64,000 bases of DNA from Devosia sp. GTDB lineage: Bacteria; Pseudomonadota; Alphaproteobacteria; Rhizobiales; Devosiaceae. The stretch spans positions 124,001-188,000 of the forward strand of contig NZ_JACZKG010000072.1 in NCBI RefSeq assembly GCF_014860165.1, read 5' to 3'. The notes below the pieces were generated by a model. It did no database searches and was not told the origin of the DNA. It saw only the letters and a list, made by a program, of their open reading frames with translations. The position numbers were made by a program, and so were the translations under genes. Shown piece after piece: positions 27,548 through 34,135 of the stretch; position 1 is the first letter of the stretch, and the number at the start of each line of letters is the position of its first letter.

Positions 27548-27778
27548 CTATGACTTTCCCAGAGCATCACGAAAGGCTTCGATGACGCGGGGATCCGGTT
27601 CGGAACGCTCGGCCTGCCCTGACTTCAGCAGCGCGACTGTCTTGGCGAGCTGATCGATATAGGCGCGGCAATGCTTGCACATGAGCAGGTGCATCTTGAC
27701 GCCGGCGCGCTGGCGCAGGGTCAGGGTGCCTTCCAGGTAATCGGTCGCGGTCTCGCTGAGTTCGCGGCAACTAAGCAT
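27548..27778 (-). CDS. Small zinc-finger anti-sigma factor (zf-HC2 type)
   Basis: A 76-residue protein whose centre has HLLMCKHCRAYI; with Cys4, the first conserved Cys, this gives the H-x3-C-x2-C pattern of zinc-binding anti-sigma domains. There is no membrane segment, so it is a soluble, minimal anti-sigma factor. It lies downstream of the ECF sigma gene in the same direction, with 90 bases between. It probably holds the sigma factor inactive until metal or thiol stress alters the zinc site; that trigger is inferred. Confidence 0.8.
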   Translation of the reverse strand: MLSCRELSETATDYLEGTLTLRQRAGVKMHLLMCKHCRAYIDQLAKTVALLKSGQAERSEPDPRVIEAFRDALGKS

Positions 27779-27868
27779 GGTCAGGTCTCCGGGGCGCAGA
27801 CGGAAACGCCCGATCGTGATCGAATATGTAGGTGAGTGGCGCTAGTGCGCAAACTGTTACAGTCATGC

Positions 27869-28495
27869 TCAAGAGTTTCCCATCAGCGCTTCCAGTGCTG
27901 CCCGGATGCGGGCGCGCCCACGATGCAGCAGGATGCGATGGTTGGCTTCGCTGACCTCCAGGATAGCGCAGGCTTCCTCGGGAGAAAGACCTTCGAGATC
28001 ACGCAGGGTGACCACGGCGCGCTGATTGGCCGGCAGCGTTTCGAGCACGGCCATGGCATGTGCGAGCAGTTGCTTGCCACCCACGATGCGTTCCGGGTTG
28101 ATCTCGGACCACCGCCCCGGTGGAGATAGCCAGGAGCCGTCGCCCGAAAACCGATCGGGATCGACCGCCGGGTCATTATAGCCCATGTCCGAGAACGACA
28201 CCGAGCGACCGTTGCGCTTGGCCTTGGCGCGGGCGATGTTGGCGAGAACGGCGAACGTCCAGCTCTTGAGGGATGAGCGCTCCTCAAACCGCGCTATGCC
28301 CGATATGAGCGCAAGCCAGGTATCCTGCACCGCTTCTTCCGCCGCTGCGGGATCGCGCAGGAATGTCCGGGCAAAGGCCAGCATGGACTTTTGTTGTTCG
28401 GCCACGAGCTGGCGAAAGGCCTGCTCGTCTCCGCGCTTCAGCGCCTGGATCAATGCCCGCTCGTCGCGCCCGGACCCAGCAGCGCCCAAAACCAT
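27869..28495 (-). CDS. ECF RNA polymerase sigma factor controlling the bufferin locus
   Basis: About 208 residues from the ATG at 28495 (MVLGAAGSGRDERALIQALKRGD). The longer track start at 28630 is rejected because a strong promoter lies inside that extension. Sigma2 is seen as AFARTFLRDPAAAEEAVQDTWLALI and sigma4 as LRDLEGLSPEEACAILEVSEANHRILLHRGRARI. It would direct transcription from GTAAC/CGAA promoters found before its own gene and the divergent bufferin operon. Downstream lies its likely anti-sigma factor. Inducer not known; copper, gold or chromate/cadmium stress are known for related loci. Confidence 0.9.
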   Translation of the reverse strand: MVLGAAGSGRDERALIQALKRGDEQAFRQLVAEQQKSMLAFARTFLRDPAAAEEAVQDTWLALISGIARFEERSSLKSWTFAVLANIARAKAKRNGRSVSFSDMGYNDPAVDPDRFSGDGSWLSPPGRWSEINPERIVGGKQLLAHAMAVLETLPANQRAVVTLRDLEGLSPEEACAILEVSEANHRILLHRGRARIRAALEALMGNS

Positions 28496-28553
28496 GCATG
28501 CCCCCGGAATCCTTGGCCCGTGGGTAGCGGCCTTTTCCCGGATTCCGTTCCCA

Positions 28554-28579
28554 TTCGCAGGATTGCGACCGGCGGTTAC
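28554..28579 (-). promoter_or_regulatory. ECF-sigma promoter of the sigma gene (GTAACC-N16-CGAA)
   Basis: On the minus strand GTAACC (28579-28574), 16 bases and CGAA (28557-28554) match the motif I recall for SigF of Caulobacter. The predicted transcript starts about 50 bases before the chosen ATG, which supports both autoregulation and the shorter coding sequence. Confidence 0.7.
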
Positions 28580-28770
28580 AGAAATGTCTCCTGATCTGTA
28601 ACGCTGACTGCTGCCGACGGACGTGAGCACATGGGGCCGATCAGCACTCCTCGGTCCCTTTCCGTCACCGGTATCGTCCCTTCGCCGCGCGCAGATTGTT
28701 CGTGTGGCCAGGCGTCCATTCGTGCGCTTCGCCGCTTCGATCTGCTCACTATTCTGTGAAGAGCCACGTC

Positions 28771-28795
28771 GTAACGGTAATGCCCGTCAACCGAA
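28771..28795 (+). promoter_or_regulatory. ECF-sigma promoter of the bufferin operon (GTAACG-N15-CGAA)
   Basis: GTAACG (28771-28776) and CGAA (28792-28795) lie about 50 bases upstream of the precursor ATG. Relative to the sigma gene promoter the spacer is one base shorter and the sixth -35 base differs. Position and shared elements indicate coregulation. Confidence 0.65.
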
Positions 28796-28846
28796 CTATA
28801 GGGCACGGAGCCCTTCTGGTTCCGCCTCTGAAAGGGAGAACTCACC

Positions 28847-29140
28847 ATGAACCGTCGGACCTCGCTCGCTCTCGCCGCCTCGCTGCTCACCGCCGTCGCC
28901 GGTCTGTCCGTGCAGGGCGCTGTCGCTCAGGACGCCACCGAAAAGTGCTACGGCGTTGCCCTTGCGGGCCAGAATGACTGCGCCGCCGGCCCCGGCACCA
29001 CCTGCGCCGGCACATCTGTCATCGACTACCAGGGCAACGCCTGGAAGGCAGTTCCGGCAGGAACCTGTCTGACCATGTCCTTTGAAGGCGACCGCATGGG
29101 CTCGCTTGAAGCCCTCGATCGCGACCTGCCCCAGGCCTGA
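28847..29140 (+). CDS. bufA: Bufferin-type RiPP precursor peptide (DUF2282)
   Basis: A 97-residue precursor. Residues 1-28 form a signal peptide ([20 protein letters not shown], cleavage after AVAQ), so the product goes to the periplasm. The core holds four cysteines (34, 45, 53, 74) in the DUF2282/BufA1 context [17 protein letters not shown] and [18 protein letters not shown]. In described bufferins the two central cysteines are converted to thiooxazole heterocycles by the BufB/BufC pair and the product binds copper; the match here is by pattern. AAGGGAG site 8 bases upstream. First gene of a four-gene operon. Confidence 0.9.
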   Translation: MNRRTSLALAASLLTAVAGLSVQGAVAQDATEKCYGVALAGQNDCAAGPGTTCAGTSVIDYQGNAWKAVPAGTCLTMSFEGDRMGSLEALDRDLPQA

Positions 29141-29160
29141 TCGACGTCGCCCCCAAAGCA

Positions 29161-29188
29161 CCGGAGATCCGTCCCCTCGGATCTCCGG
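29161..29188 (+). terminator. Stem-loop between precursor and modification genes (partial terminator or attenuator)
   Basis: CCGGAGATCCG-TCCCCT-CGGATCTCCGG is a perfect 11-bp stem with a 6-base loop, 20 bases after the precursor stop, followed by CCTTCCCC rather than a strong T-run. It would give more precursor than enzyme transcript, as expected for a stoichiometric RiPP product. Confidence 0.6.
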
Positions 29189-29211
29189 CCTTCCCCAAAG
29201 GGAGATCGAGA

Positions 29212-30081
29212 ATGGACGCACCGCACCTTCCCCCACGCGCCGGTCTGGGACTCAAGCCCCAGCACTATGCCGAGATTCTTGAAAGCCGCCCCGATATCGG
29301 ATTTTTCGAGGTACACGCCGAAAACTATATGGGTGACGGGGGACCACCGCATCGGTACCTCGCAGCGATCGTTGATCGATATCCGCTCTCGCTGCATGGT
29401 GTCGGCCTGTCGATCGGCGGCGAGGCTCCGCTCAACCGGGACCATCTGCGCCGCCTGCGGTCATTGGTCGACCGCTACAAGCCACAATCGTTTTCCGAGC
29501 ATCTGGCCTGGTCGTCGCATGAGGAGACAAGCCTCAACGACCTGCTGCCGCTGCCCTATACCAATGCCACGCTGGACCGGGTGGTCGCCCATGTCGAAGA
29601 GGTCCAGCAGGCGCTGGGCCGCACCATGCTGCTCGAAAACCCGTCCACCTATGTGCTGTTCGCCGAAAGCACGATCGACGAGATCGATTTTCTGGCGGCC
29701 ATCGCCGAACGGACGGGCTGCGGGCTGCTGCTGGACGTCAACAATGTCATGGTCTCCTCGGTCAATCACCGGCTCGACCCCTTCACCTATGTCGAGCGCT
29801 TCCCCGTGCATGCTGTGGGCGAGATCCATCTGGCCGGCTATGACGAGACCACCGACGCCGCTGGCGAGCGGCTGCTGATCGATGCCCATGCCTCGCGGGT
29901 CAGCCAGGACGTCTTCGCGCTCTTTCGGCATACGCTGGGCCGAACAGGACCGGTGCCGACGCTGGTGGAGTGGGACAATAACGTGCCCGCCTTTTCGGTG
30001 CTGGCGGACGAGGCGCGCATTGTCGATCTTGCCATCACGGAGGTCTCCGCTCGCGGCGACCGCCAGGAGCGCGTTGCATGA
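29212..30081 (+). CDS. bufB: Bufferin modification enzyme, DUF692 multinuclear iron oxygenase-like (BufB/MbnB family)
   Basis: A 289-residue cytosolic TIM-barrel-type protein of DUF692. Metal ligands typical of the family are visible: H62 (LHGVGLSIGG), H97 (SEHLAW), E142 (LLENPS), D175/N178 (LLDVNN), H206 (EIHLAG), D224/H226 and E253 (LVEWD). Family members such as MbnB use a multi-iron centre with a DUF2063 or MbnC partner to oxidise peptide cysteines to heterocycles. A GGGAG site lies 7 bases before the ATG. The stop overlaps the next start (ATGA), coupling BufB and BufC synthesis. Confidence 0.93.
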   Translation: MDAPHLPPRAGLGLKPQHYAEILESRPDIGFFEVHAENYMGDGGPPHRYLAAIVDRYPLSLHGVGLSIGGEAPLNRDHLRRLRSLVDRYKPQSFSEHLAWSSHEETSLNDLLPLPYTNATLDRVVAHVEEVQQALGRTMLLENPSTYVLFAESTIDEIDFLAAIAERTGCGLLLDVNNVMVSSVNHRLDPFTYVERFPVHAVGEIHLAGYDETTDAAGERLLIDAHASRVSQDVFALFRHTLGRTGPVPTLVEWDNNVPAFSVLADEARIVDLAITEVSARGDRQERVA

Positions 30082-30836
30082 CGATCGGGTCCGTTCGTCA
30101 GGCAGACTTTGTCGCCGCGCTGGTCGACCCGGCAAGGGCGGTACCATCAGGCATCGTCTCCTACCGCGGCGACAGCGACACCAAGCGCTTCGCGGTCTAT
30201 CGCAACAATGTCCATGTCGGACTGGTTGGCGTGCTGGCCGCCAAGTACCCGGTTTGTGCGCAGCTGGTGGGCGAAGAGTTTTTCACCGTCATGGCGCGCA
30301 TCTATGTGGCCGACCACAAACCCACCTCACCCATCATGATGCAATATGGTGCCGATTTCCCTGCCTTTATCGCCGACTTCGCCGGCGCGCGCTCGGTGCC
30401 ATATCTTTCCGACATGGCGGCGCTCGAGGAGGCATGGAGCATCGCGTACAATGCGGCAGATGACAGCCCGGCCGGCTTGGCCGAGATCGCTGCGATCGAT
30501 CCGGAAGTCTTGCCGGACCTGACTTTGAAGCCCCATGCGGCGACCGGCCTGCTCCGATCGGACTACCCGATCGGCTCCATCTGGTCCGCGCATCAGGCGC
30601 CGGGGGTAGCCGTTCGGGCGGGCGCAGAGGCCGTATTGATCACGCGGCCTGCACTGGACGTGAAAGTGACGGTCATCCCCACCGCAGATGCTGTCTTTGC
30701 GCATGACCTGCTGCAGGGCTCGGCTGTCGGCGACGCAGTGGAGCGCACACTGATCAGCCACCCCGAATTTGATTTCGGAAGCGCCTTGGTGGGGCTTTGT
30801 TCCCTTGGCGCATTTTCCCAACCGGCGTTGACGTAG
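30078..30836 (+). CDS. bufC: Bufferin modification partner protein, DUF2063 (BufC/MbnC-like)
   Basis: A 252-residue protein. The DUF2063 domain spans the N-terminal part: KRFAVYRNNVHVGLVGVL near 35-52, KYPVCAQLVGEEFF near 55-68, and SPIMMQYGADFPAFIADF near 84-101. It starts within the stop of the DUF692 gene. The family acts as recognition partner of the DUF692 enzyme, presenting the precursor; this is family knowledge. The C-terminal half is a less conserved domain. Confidence 0.9.
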   Translation: MTIGSVRQADFVAALVDPARAVPSGIVSYRGDSDTKRFAVYRNNVHVGLVGVLAAKYPVCAQLVGEEFFTVMARIYVADHKPTSPIMMQYGADFPAFIADFAGARSVPYLSDMAALEEAWSIAYNAADDSPAGLAEIAAIDPEVLPDLTLKPHAATGLLRSDYPIGSIWSAHQAPGVAVRAGAEAVLITRPALDVKVTVIPTADAVFAHDLLQGSAVGDAVERTLISHPEFDFGSALVGLCSLGAFSQPALT

Positions 30837-30850
30837 AAAGCAGGCTCATC

Positions 30851-31351
30851 ATGCTGCAGAAAATTGGAAGTCTCTGTCAGGCTGCGGATCGGCTGATTGC
30901 GGCCATCCCCCACTCCATTAGCCTCCTGGTCTTGCGCGTGGCACTTGCCATTCCGTTCTGGCGCTCTGGCATGACCAAGTGGGACGGATTTCTCAATCTC
31001 TCGAGCGGAGCGCGCTACCTGTTCGAGCAGGAGTTCAAGCTCCACATCTTCGGGCAAGCCATAGCCTATCCGTTTCCCCTCACTGCTGCATTTCTGGCAG
31101 GCCTAGGCGAGGTCGTGCTGCCAGTGCTGCTCGTGCTGGGCCTGGGCACCCGATTTGCCGCGGCGGGCATTCTGCTCATGACCTTGGTGATACAGCTGAC
31201 CATTCCCGATGGTCTGATCAACTTCCATTTGCCCTGGGCCGCCATGGCGCTCGCGCTGATGGCCTTTGGCGGCGGACGGCTATCTGTCGATGCCCTCGCA
31301 ATGGGGATGATGCGGCAGACGCCAGCCCAGCGCGCACTCCACCCCTTGTGA
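30851..31351 (+). CDS. bufD: DoxX-family membrane protein of the bufferin operon
   Basis: About 166 residues from the ATG at 30851; the longer track start overlaps the previous gene. Four hydrophobic helices are visible: SISLLVLRVALAIPFWRSGM, ITYPF-type second segment, FLAGLGEVVLPVLLVLGLG, and a C-terminal pair ending before LSVDAL. It belongs to DoxX, often fourth in bufferin and gold-induced (gig) operons, 14 bases after the DUF2063 gene. Its task may be redox- or membrane-linked support of peptide maturation; not established. Confidence 0.88.
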   Translation: MLQKIGSLCQAADRLIAAIPHSISLLVLRVALAIPFWRSGMTKWDGFLNLSSGARYLFEQEFKLHIFGQAIAYPFPLTAAFLAGLGEVVLPVLLVLGLGTRFAAAGILLMTLVIQLTIPDGLINFHLPWAAMALALMAFGGGRLSVDALAMGMMRQTPAQRALHPL

Positions 31352-31412
31352 CGTGCGAGGCCTCGCGACCCGGTGTTACGGCCGTACAGCTGTTGCTCGC
31401 GCCCGAACGACC

Positions 31413-31859
31413 CTATCGCACGACCAGAACGGGGATGGTCGTATGGGCGAGCACCTCGGATGTCTGGCTGCCGAGAAGCACCTTCTGCACGCCGCGCCGG
31501 CCGTGCGAAGCCATGACGATGAGATCGCAGCCATTGAGCCTGGCATATCTGACGATTGCCTCGGCCGGAGCTTCATCAATTTCGTGGGCAAGCTCGGCAG
31601 TGATGCCAAATTCGGAGGTGCGTCGCTCGATATCGGCGAACCGCTCCTTCATGATCGCATCTATCTGCTGATCGTAGCGCGACACCGGATCATCGATCCC
31701 GCCCATGCGCGCGGCATTGACCATGTCGAGCCGCAATGGTTCTGAGACAGTCAACACGGTAACCTTGGCATTCAGAGGCCGAGCCAGCGCCAATCCATGT
31801 TCGAGCCCCTTGCTGGCAAGTTCAGAGCCATCGGTAGCGATCAGCACGTGCTTGTACAT
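31413..31859 (-). CDS. Universal stress protein (UspA family)
   Basis: A 148-residue single-domain Usp. It begins MYKHVLIATDGSELASKG and ends with the nucleotide-binding G-2x-G-9x-G-S/T pattern (ASHGRRGVQKVLLGSQTSEVL), so it is the ATP-binding type. Convergent with the bufferin operon; the 61-bp gap contains no obvious strong terminator. Possibly a general stress function; direct involvement with the bufferin system is not implied. Confidence 0.92.
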   Translation of the reverse strand: MYKHVLIATDGSELASKGLEHGLALARPLNAKVTVLTVSEPLRLDMVNAARMGGIDDPVSRYDQQIDAIMKERFADIERRTSEFGITAELAHEIDEAPAEAIVRYARLNGCDLIVMASHGRRGVQKVLLGSQTSEVLAHTTIPVLVVR

Positions 31860-32220
31860 TGCTTTCCCCCTGGTCTTGTTCCGCTATCCTGCACGGGAGT
31901 GACCCGAAGACAAGCAGCTTCACGACGGTTACGGACGGTGCCGTCTGGCCCTTGAGCAGCATTCAACCAGCCTGGATGGCGACGAGGCCCACGCGGCTTT
32001 TGCGCGACCGACACGGCGAAGCCCTTCCACAGAATGCGATCGGGTTCTGAGGGGCATCGCAAACGTTGTATTCGCACCACAAAATCGGCTCACAACATTG
32101 CGAGCGATTGCTCCCGTTAAGGTTTGCAGAGTATTGAGTTTTTGGTGCGGAACGGCCCACCGAGTCTGTTGCAAGACGCGGTGAGTTGGTCGTCACAGCG
32201 TCGCCGTGCATGGAGCTCAG
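31860..32220. other. 361-bp intergenic region
   Basis: Separates the divergent Usp and L,D-transpeptidase genes. ORFs here in the track lack ribosome sites and family resemblance. TTGCGA and AT-rich stretches near 32097-32140 may hold the transpeptidase promoter, but no clear box can be fixed. No RNA gene or repeat was recognised. Confidence 0.4.
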
Positions 32221-33921
32221 ATGAACAAGATCGTGGTTTGCCTCGCCGTCGCCCTTGCCGGCTTTGGCGGTGCATTGCCTGCTTCGGCGCAGGACATTGC
32301 CGGCCTGGCGCTGAGCCCGGTCATCATCGCGCCGCCGCAGACGCCGCTCGCCCAGACCATAAAATCCGGGCTCGGCGCCGTCTATTATGGCGCGGCCAAG
32401 GACAGTCGCGCCTATCTCGAAGCCCAGAAGCTGTACTTCTTTTATGGCAACCGCCATTTCGAGCCGATCTGGCTCGATGAGGCCGCCAGTGGCGAAGTGG
32501 TGTTTTCCGAGCCGGCCCGCAAGATCCTGAAGCTCTTCGAGACCGCTGCCAGCGAAGGTCTGCGCCCCTCGGATTACCTGACGCCAGACCTCGACCCGGC
32601 CGGCGCCAAGGGCGACCCTCTCAAGATGGCCGCGCTCGAGACCGCCTTTTCCGGCGCCACCCTGCGCTATGCCAGCCATATCTATAACGGCCGCATCGAT
32701 CCGCAATCGGTGAGCGCCCTGCTCGACATCGCGCCCAAGCCGCTCGATACCACCGCGCTGCTGGTCGAACTGGCCTCGAGCCCTGACCCCGTGGCCGTGC
32801 TGGCGGCACTGGAGCCGGCTCACCCCGAATTCCTCGCCCTCAAGGCCGCGCTGGCAACCTTTGACGATGTCAATCTCGATCGTCCCACGCCCGTGGCCGA
32901 GGGGCCAACCTTGCGCCCCGGCATGACCGATCCGCGCGTGCCGGCGCTGCGCGACCGTCTCGGCATCCCTGCGCAGGATGGCCTGGTTTATGACGATGTG
33001 CTGGTCGACGCCATGAAGGCGTTCCAGGGCACGCTCGATCTGGACGTTGACGGCGTCATGGGCCCCGCCACACTGGCCGCGCTCAATGGCGGCGTCCCGG
33101 TGACACGCGCCGACATCATCGCCAATATGGAACGCTGGCGCTGGATGCCGCGTGAGCTGGGCACGTTCAACGTCCTGGTCAACATCCCCGAGTTCCGCCT
33201 GGCCATCAGCCGCGACGGCGTCGAGGAATACACCACCCGCGTTGTGGTCGGCACCACCAAGAACCAGACGCCGGTCTTCTCGGACAATATCCGCCACATC
33301 GTGGTGAACCCTTACTGGAACGTGCCCAGCTCCATCATCCGCGGCGAGGTCGCTCCGGCGGTGATGCGCAATCCGGGCTACATCGATAACCAGAACATGG
33401 ACCTGCTCTATAACGGCTCACCAGTCAGCCCCTGGCAGGTCGACTGGAGCCAGGTCAGCTCGACCAACTTCCCGTTCCGTGTGCGCCAGCGCCCCGGCCC
33501 CGGCAATGCGCTGGGCCAGATCAAGTTCCTTTTCCCCAACAAGCATGACGTGTATCTGCACGATACGCCGTCCAAGTCGCTGTTCGCCCGCTCCTTCCGC
33601 GCCTATAGCCACGGCTGCGTGCGCGTGCAGAACCCGATGGAATTTGCCGAGGCACTGATGGCCAACGAGCCCAATATCTCGCGGGCCTCGCTCGAAGCGA
33701 TGTTCGGCTCCTCCGAGCGCTGGGTCAATCCGGACCACCAGATCCCGGTGCACATCGCCTATTTCACCATCCGCGTCGACGCCGATGGGTCGCTCAAGTC
33801 CTTTGGCGACGTCTATGGCCACAATGCCAAGCTCATTGCGGCTATGGACCTGGTACAGCCCGAAATCGCCCCCGAGATCGTGGCCGAAGCCGCGCCGGTA
33901 GTGGACGCGCTGTCGCCGTAG
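32221..33921 (+). CDS. L,D-transpeptidase, YcbB (LdtD)-like
   Basis: A 566-residue periplasmic enzyme. The ATG at 32221 has a GGAG site and starts a signal peptide (MNKIVVCLAVALAGFGGALPASAQ). The N-terminal scaffold (about 60-220) is followed by a peptidoglycan-binding helix set (LRDRLGI...DGVMGPATLAALNGG, about 235-291) and the YkuD catalytic domain, with catalytic Cys466 in YSHGCVRVQNP. Such enzymes make 3-3 meso-Dap crosslinks in peptidoglycan. The domain order matches YcbB, including the capping loop region (NPGYIDNQNMDLLYNG). Confidence 0.92.
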   Translation: MNKIVVCLAVALAGFGGALPASAQDIAGLALSPVIIAPPQTPLAQTIKSGLGAVYYGAAKDSRAYLEAQKLYFFYGNRHFEPIWLDEAASGEVVFSEPARKILKLFETAASEGLRPSDYLTPDLDPAGAKGDPLKMAALETAFSGATLRYASHIYNGRIDPQSVSALLDIAPKPLDTTALLVELASSPDPVAVLAALEPAHPEFLALKAALATFDDVNLDRPTPVAEGPTLRPGMTDPRVPALRDRLGIPAQDGLVYDDVLVDAMKAFQGTLDLDVDGVMGPATLAALNGGVPVTRADIIANMERWRWMPRELGTFNVLVNIPEFRLAISRDGVEEYTTRVVVGTTKNQTPVFSDNIRHIVVNPYWNVPSSIIRGEVAPAVMRNPGYIDNQNMDLLYNGSPVSPWQVDWSQVSSTNFPFRVRQRPGPGNALGQIKFLFPNKHDVYLHDTPSKSLFARSFRAYSHGCVRVQNPMEFAEALMANEPNISRASLEAMFGSSERWVNPDHQIPVHIAYFTIRVDADGSLKSFGDVYGHNAKLIAAMDLVQPEIAPEIVAEAAPVVDALSP

Positions 33922-33932
33922 GGCCGTCTTCA

Positions 33933-33957
33933 ACCTCTCCCTTTGGGGGGGAGAGGT
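33933..33957 (+). terminator. Stem-loop after the L,D-transpeptidase gene
   Basis: ACCTCTCCC and GGGAGAGGT form a perfect 9-bp stem with a 7-base loop starting 12 bases after the stop codon. No T-run follows (GTGCCCCCC), so it may be a weak terminator or a dispersed palindrome remnant. Confidence 0.45.
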
Positions 33958-34059
33958 GTGCCCCCCTTAACACCGCGTTTACAATTTCGCCTTGGTTGCG
34001 CCCGTTTTTGCCCTTAGTGTTCTAGGGATGAGGGGTCCGGCAAAGGCCAATTGTGTTCT

Positions 34060-34098
34060 CGTTAGCGTTAATCAATTCGATGATGTTTCGCGCTAACG
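34060..34098. promoter_or_regulatory. Inverted repeat upstream of the DUF882 gene
   Basis: CGTTAGCG and CGCTAACG are exact 8-bp inverted arms separated by 23 bases, in an AT-rich patch ending 37 bases before the gene. Could be a pair of operator half-sites or a 5'UTR stem; no regulator is identified. Confidence 0.3.
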
Positions 34099-34135
34099 TC
34101 CTACGACAACTGGCAATAACCGGGCAGAGTTTGGC

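Noticed and set aside
28496-28630. N-terminal extension of the ECF sigma factor
   Set aside because: It contains the GTAACC-N16-CGAA promoter and lacks family resemblance.
28847-30836. Methanobactin biosynthesis locus
   Set aside because: DUF692 and the partner resemble MbnB/MbnC, but the precursor has a signal peptide and four spaced cysteines of DUF2282, not the short leaderless-export MbnA peptide; bufferin fits better.
31860-32220. Possible small gene or RNA in the longest gap
   Set aside because: The track ORFs lack ribosome sites and no cloverleaf or conserved RNA fold could be made out by eye.
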